Source of the DNA: Tritrichomonas musculus
Taxonomy: Eukaryota; Parabasalia; Tritrichomonadida; Tritrichomonadidae
Assembly: GCA_039105265.1 (NCBI GenBank)
Contig: JAPFFF010000014.1
Location: 868,001-932,000, forward strand
Direction of reading: 5' to 3'
Length of the DNA: 64,000 bases
Below, in pieces: positions 59,750 through 64,000 of the stretch. The notes beneath the pieces were generated by a model. The model made no database searches and was not told the origin of the DNA. It saw only the letters and a list, made by a program, of their open reading frames with translations. The position numbers and the translations under genes are program-made. Each line of letters starts with the position of its first letter. Within the stretch, counting starts at the first letter, position 1.

Positions 59750-60311
59750 TTCAATAAAATAATAATAAACCTTTCAAAAATTAAAAGGCGGGAAATTTCA
59801 GGATAAATAATAAAAGAGTCAAAAATAAATATGATGTGATTTATGGTGAGGTGATATCACCATGATATCACTTGTTTAGTATTTATATAGAAGGCTTTCA
59901 AGCGAGCTTTTATTTATAAGTCATGGGCAGAAATTTTTTTCTCAAATCGATAAATTCGTATTTGGCATATTGAATGCAAATTCAAGAGTTTTATTCAAAA
60001 ATAATTACTTTTTGTTAAAAAAATTATGGAATTTTTAAATCGGTTATTGATAATTTCAAAAGAATTATTCAAGAATGGAGGTTGCTTTGAAAATTGAAAT
60101 ATATAATTCAAACAACTTAGAAAAGTGAAAATCATTTTCTTTATTTATATCTTTGAATCAAATAAATTATTAATATAACTTTTATTAATTTGATAACAAA
60201 TCATACATTTATTTTTGAATATTAAATATTAATAACGAATTATTTAAAATATTTATTTCAAAAAAAAAAAAAAAACAACGATAGATTGAAAATAAGATTA
60301 TATGGTGAATT
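59750..60311. promoter_or_regulatory. Intergenic region between divergent IBD and SAC3 genes, with palindrome
   Basis: 562 bp carrying the upstream regions of both genes. A perfect 12-bp palindrome GGTGATATCACC lies at 59850-59861, followed at once by a related half, ATGATATCAC. It is about 100 bp upstream of the IBD gene start and could be a protein-binding site. An A run at 60261-60275 precedes the SAC3 start. Confidence 0.4.
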
Positions 60312-62693
60312 ATGGATAAAGGAATAATTGGAAAATGTAAGCAAATGTGCCCTAGATCCGAAATTGCAGTCAAAAAACGCCTTCCCAGCGTTTTTGAATG
60401 CGATTTAAATGGAAATTTTAGAGAAGATTACGCTATTAAAGAATATAATAGGAGTTCTGCTGGTAAAGAGATAGATGATTCCGAAATAAGGCCTTTACCA
60501 GTTTTAATTAAAACAATTGATCATATTATACATTATGTTATTGAGAAAAAAACAAACACTTCTCCAGAAACATCAGAAATACAAATGTATTATTTTGTTG
60601 GCGATAGGCTTAGAGCAATTCGAACAGATATCACTACTCAAAAATTAAAAGGCCCTGAAGTAATTCGAATTTTGCAAATTTCGTGCTTATTTTTTATTTG
60701 GGCCGGAACACGTTTTCATATGGAAGAAGAATACGTTTTTGATTATAAAATAAATATTCAACAAATAACTCAAAGTATCTTATCGCTTAACGATTTATAC
60801 GATTCTTATTATACCGATACGCATAAGCATTATCCATCTGAACCATTTTTTCGTGCTTTAGATTTGATTTCATATCTTAGATATCCAGGATATATGCCAA
60901 AGCTGCTATCCTACAGAGATGATATTATTAATTCCAGTTACGTTCAAGCTGTCATTGAGGTTAAAAAAGCGATTATAATACGAGATGTACCACTTTTTCT
61001 ATCTGTTTTGAATCGTGTTCCTGTTCAAATGGCTTCTTATATTTTACAAAATTCACGAGTGCTATGGGAAAGCATTGGTTACGTATTAAGACGATCATTT
61101 GCACGTTTTTCTTTTCCATTATCTTATTTGACAAATTATTTACAAATCCCAAGTGACATTTTGGAAAAGTGGTCCCAATCATTTTTCCTTACAAAAAAAC
61201 CTGACCAAAAAAATGTTTCTTTTGATTCAAAAGCCCAACCAGATATGTTATTGATGCCATATGTTTTTGTTCCTGATATTTTTATATGCAATCAAAATTT
61301 TAATCATTTACTTAGTTTCCTTGATATTGAAGCAACTATTGCTACATTTGAATCATGCACACCTGATGAATCTAAAATCAAGGCAGTCACACCTGAAAAT
61401 GAACCAATCAACCTTCAATTAAATGAAAAAGAGGAAAACGATGATGAACGAAAAAAAGAGATAGCACAGCCAGCAGCAACAAAAATTTCAAATGAAAGTA
61501 GCGAAAATGGAAATTTAATTGAACCTGAAACAGTTCAGCAGCTGGCTGTGCAAAATCCAAAAGATGAATTAAACAATGTACAAGAAAACATACCAATGAC
61601 ACCACCTGAACCAGACATAGAACCAGAGAAAAAACCAATAAATGATCAAACTGGTGTATCATTTTTTATAGACGAAAATAATACAAATATAAAAATTCCA
61701 AAATATATACCAAATCGTCCTAATTCGACAAATCCTAAACTTTTCCAAAAGAACAACCGTCGTGTTAGTATTAATAACAAAAGTATTAGCAAGAAAAATC
61801 TAATAATCGATCATCCAGGTCTTTTTGAAGCGAAAATATCTATTAAAGATATCATGGCCATGATACCATACAAGGTTCCTCGAATGTCTTACGCTTGTAT
61901 TATTCTTGTTGCCGATGATGGCTCTACTAGCTCAAATTTTGCTCTTGATCGTTTTATTACAAGAAGCGGAAATGAAAACAGTTCTGTAATTCTTCGTCAA
62001 AAACTTACAAACTCATCAGAAACATGCTATATTTTGATAACTAAAGACCAAAACCAGTTAGGTGCGACATCAATACTTGATTGCAATGATACAAAAGATT
62101 TTGAAATTAAAGAAAATTACAGATATAATTCAAATTCCAAAGGAAATATTTCAATAACCAAATTTAATGCAGTATATGGCTTTTCTCCTGCTTTATCATT
62201 TTCTACATGTTTAAGAACAGCTATTGAAAAAGGTATAACAGAAATTAAACCATTCAATTTATCCGACCTTGTTCAAAATACATTTTCTTCATTTCTTAGA
62301 TCAATTTCATATACTTCTTGGCAATTCGCTACAGCCAATTCGGTTTTTAAAGTATTAAATATGGGATTAATTTCAATTTCAAATTTATTAATTGATGACT
62401 CTTTTACCAGGTTTATTCTACCATTTGAGTACAATGAGCTCGATTTTAATGAATTAAAAAAATATTCTGACAAAATTAAATCAATGCAGTTTAAATTAAT
62501 CGACAATTCATTATCAAAACGTCAAATTAATGGCTCTAATTGGCCTTCATATATCAAAGAAAGAATAAATACTGTTTTTCCTCCTTTTATTATTCCGCTT
62601 AGTGCCAAATTCAACCAAAATGATTTTATATCAAGCGTAATGAATGAACTTCCTCTTCAAGAGCCATCAGAATCGATTTATTATATGCAATAA
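60312..62693 (+). CDS. SAC3/GANP-family protein (mRNA export, TREX-2)
   Basis: The N-terminus GKCKQMCPRSEI is the 'CxxMCPxxE' signature of SAC3/GANP. It is followed by the helical domain (about 40-310) with the typical VGDRLRAIRTDITTQ and a later YPSEPFFRALDLISYL. Beyond about residue 350 comes an acidic, Pro/Glu-rich linker. The C-terminal part (about 500-793) is folded but not recognised (IIDHPGLFEAKISIKDIM), perhaps corresponding to the region after the SAC3 core in GANP. Members scaffold the TREX-2 complex at nuclear pores. Start at the ATG at 60312; the gene converges with the one ending at 62856. Confidence 0.92.
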   Translation: MDKGIIGKCKQMCPRSEIAVKKRLPSVFECDLNGNFREDYAIKEYNRSSAGKEIDDSEIRPLPVLIKTIDHIIHYVIEKKTNTSPETSEIQMYYFVGDRLRAIRTDITTQKLKGPEVIRILQISCLFFIWAGTRFHMEEEYVFDYKINIQQITQSILSLNDLYDSYYTDTHKHYPSEPFFRALDLISYLRYPGYMPKLLSYRDDIINSSYVQAVIEVKKAIIIRDVPLFLSVLNRVPVQMASYILQNSRVLWESIGYVLRRSFARFSFPLSYLTNYLQIPSDILEKWSQSFFLTKKPDQKNVSFDSKAQPDMLLMPYVFVPDIFICNQNFNHLLSFLDIEATIATFESCTPDESKIKAVTPENEPINLQLNEKEENDDERKKEIAQPAATKISNESSENGNLIEPETVQQLAVQNPKDELNNVQENIPMTPPEPDIEPEKKPINDQTGVSFFIDENNTNIKIPKYIPNRPNSTNPKLFQKNNRRVSINNKSISKKNLIIDHPGLFEAKISIKDIMAMIPYKVPRMSYACIILVADDGSTSSNFALDRFITRSGNENSSVILRQKLTNSSETCYILITKDQNQLGATSILDCNDTKDFEIKENYRYNSNSKGNISITKFNAVYGFSPALSFSTCLRTAIEKGITEIKPFNLSDLVQNTFSSFLRSISYTSWQFATANSVFKVLNMGLISISNLLIDDSFTRFILPFEYNELDFNELKKYSDKIKSMQFKLIDNSLSKRQINGSNWPSYIKERINTVFPPFIIPLSAKFNQNDFISSVMNELPLQEPSESIYYMQ

Positions 62694-62855
62694 TATTATT
62701 TTGTTTGATTTTTTTCATAAATATTATATAATTGTATTTGAAGAATAAAATAAAATGATTAATTACATGCTAGCGTATCATATTATTTAATATAAGTTTG
62801 TATCTTTTCAAACATAAAATATAATACATAATCCAAAACAAAACAAAAAAAAATG

Positions 62856-63740
62856 CTAAGAATTAGAATTTCTAGATTGGATTAGCTCTGCAATCTTACT
62901 CAACTTCCCTTTCAATTCAATTATTCTTCTGTCTATTTCATCATTTCCGTTTTTATCAATGATGTGATATCTCTCGATGTCTGCTGAGGGTGATCTTGAT
63001 ATTCTGAGTTTCTTCTTTTGTTTAAAATCTGAGTTTGATTGGAGTGAATGAAATCCTGAAAAGCTATGATTTGATGTTGTAAGTTCGTTTGATATTCTCC
63101 GAGGAGATCTGGGTGATGGTAATTGAGATCCTTTTGAAGTGATCCTATAACTTGAGGAAAATGAATTTGAACTAGATGAAGGAGTTGATGGAATTAATGA
63201 TGCACTAGATTGAAAATATTTAGGAGCCAACACCTGAACGTGATTTTCGATTCGCGTAAGAAGATTATCTATTTCTTTATCATCAACAACAGACATTTCA
63301 AAAGACCTTTCTTTTGGACTATTTGCATTTTCCATAAAACTCATTTTTAATATGGCTTTAATTTGATCAATTTTGTCATCTGTTAATGGTTGTACAGGAA
63401 AATACGGATTACTCCCACTTTCGTCTAACAATGAATCTGATTTATGTCGTTTATAGTATGCGTGATTAAATAAATCGTTCTGATTTTGTGACGTTTGATA
63501 TCGAGGCGATCGTGGTGATATGCTTAAGGTCATTTTTTCGACAGTAAAATGTATCTGAGGACTTGAGATAGGTGATTCATCAGAATCATACTCAGTAAAC
63601 GAATTATGACTTGAATTGAGGGTTAAATTTTTTGATGATGAATTTGGATTATAAACTCTAAGAGGCGGCCTGGAACTATTAAAATCGTTTTTTGGAGAAG
63701 GTGGGCATGGGCGGTGAGAAATTGGAGCATTAAAATACAT
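62856..63740 (-). CDS. Ser-rich, mostly disordered protein of unknown function (294 aa)
   Basis: The protein is dominated by Ser, Pro, Asn and Arg with repeated SPRSPR motifs (ISPRSPRYQ, LPSPRSPRRISNE), suggesting multiple proline-directed or SR-type phosphorylation sites. Two short helical segments stand out: DDKIDQIKAILKMSFME (about 121-137) and a C-terminal helix, DRRIIELKGKLSKIAELIQ. No domain family is recognised. It may be a cytoskeletal or RNA-associated adaptor, but there is no direct evidence. ATG at 63740. Confidence 0.75.
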   Translation of the reverse strand: MYFNAPISHRPCPPSPKNDFNSSRPPLRVYNPNSSSKNLTLNSSHNSFTEYDSDESPISSPQIHFTVEKMTLSISPRSPRYQTSQNQNDLFNHAYYKRHKSDSLLDESGSNPYFPVQPLTDDKIDQIKAILKMSFMENANSPKERSFEMSVVDDKEIDNLLTRIENHVQVLAPKYFQSSASLIPSTPSSSSNSFSSSYRITSKGSQLPSPRSPRRISNELTTSNHSFSGFHSLQSNSDFKQKKKLRISRSPSADIERYHIIDKNGNDEIDRRIIELKGKLSKIAELIQSRNSNS

Positions 63741-64000
63741 GAAATTTGTGTAATATTTTTAAAATCTGTTATTAACGGACATTTTGAATCCTTGAAAAAA
63801 AACGGGTGATTTCGTTTTCTTTGAAAAAATAGCAATTCCTCTCAATTTTTTGATGGATTTTTATTTTATGAAAAATGAAATGTTTTATATAAGAAATTGG
63901 CAAAAACATGATTTAATTATTGATTACAATATCAATACTTTTATCAGAAACTAATATCCCCTCAAGTTACTTAAAAACATGAATTCAATTTATATCGGTA
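63741..64000. other. AT-rich flank at the window end
   Basis: 260 bp upstream of the Ser-rich gene. An ATG at 63979 opens a frame of seven codons before the window ends; too short to support as a gene. Confidence 0.4.

Noticed and set aside
63979-64000. ATG opening a frame at the right window edge
   Set aside because: Only seven codons visible.
15148-64000. Search for tRNA or rRNA genes in the host part
   Set aside because: No A-box/B-box pair with cloverleaf potential and no rRNA-like sequence noticed by eye.

Overview
The window looks like nuclear DNA of a trichomonad (Parabasalia), probably Tritrichomonas or a close relative. Three things point there. A gene for an IBD-type initiator-binding protein (58763-59749) belongs to a family known from trichomonads. 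A BspA-like leucine-rich surface protein, a short hydrogenosomal-type phosphofructokinase homologue and a multi-membrane-segment cyclase-like protein are all typical of trichomonad genomes. The genes are intronless, closely packed and AT-rich, with A/T-rich spacers. The genus is an inference; the parabasalid assignment is firmer.

Positions 1 to about 14.15 kb are most of a Maverick/Polinton element, less AT-rich than the rest, which enters from the left edge. Visible parts are a very large internally duplicated protein (332-6397), a divergent candidate minor-capsid-like gene (6412-7170), a small basic AT-hook protein, a small unknown protein, and a protein-primed family B DNA polymerase (8716-13356) with a long acidic N-terminal region. 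The integrase, packaging ATPase, protease and major capsid genes usual for the family are not visible and would lie to the left. The visible frames are long, so the copy looks young and mostly whole, with at most one or two possible breaks. Its spacers hold minisatellites, a structured tRNA-like segment with Pol III-type boxes (about 7565-7860), and a cluster of hairpins near the presumed right end.

From 15.1 to 64 kb lie host genes. In order: a PFK homologue lacking most catalytic residues, a CEP78-like LRR protein, a DENND6-like DENN protein divergent from a large orphan gene, a coiled-coil protein, and two HEAT/karyopherin-like paralogues sharing an apparently identical 649-bp 3' end. Between the paralogues is a 3-kb AT-rich spacer containing a 671-bp TIR transposon with an 8-bp target duplication. 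Then come a multi-TM PAS/degenerate-cyclase protein, a coiled-coil protein with a 5-residue C-terminal repeat, a SIP5-like RING protein with a myristoylation-type start, Tudor-SN, a gene-poor stretch with a mariner relic, SSF1/PPAN (Brix), a PP2A B/PR55 subunit, a coiled-coil protein, a BspA-like surface protein with an internal 996-bp duplication, a bromodomain protein, an EF-hand-like protein, an OCRL-like inositol 5-phosphatase, the IBD protein, a SAC3/GANP protein and a Ser-rich orphan.

The host genes do not form one pathway. They are a mixed housekeeping neighbourhood: ribosome biogenesis, mRNA export, transcription initiation, membrane traffic and signalling. The most notable signals are the pseudo-PFK, the recent gene-conversion tract, the clean TIR element, the tRNA-like structured island in the Polinton, and the cyclase domain lacking its metal ligands.
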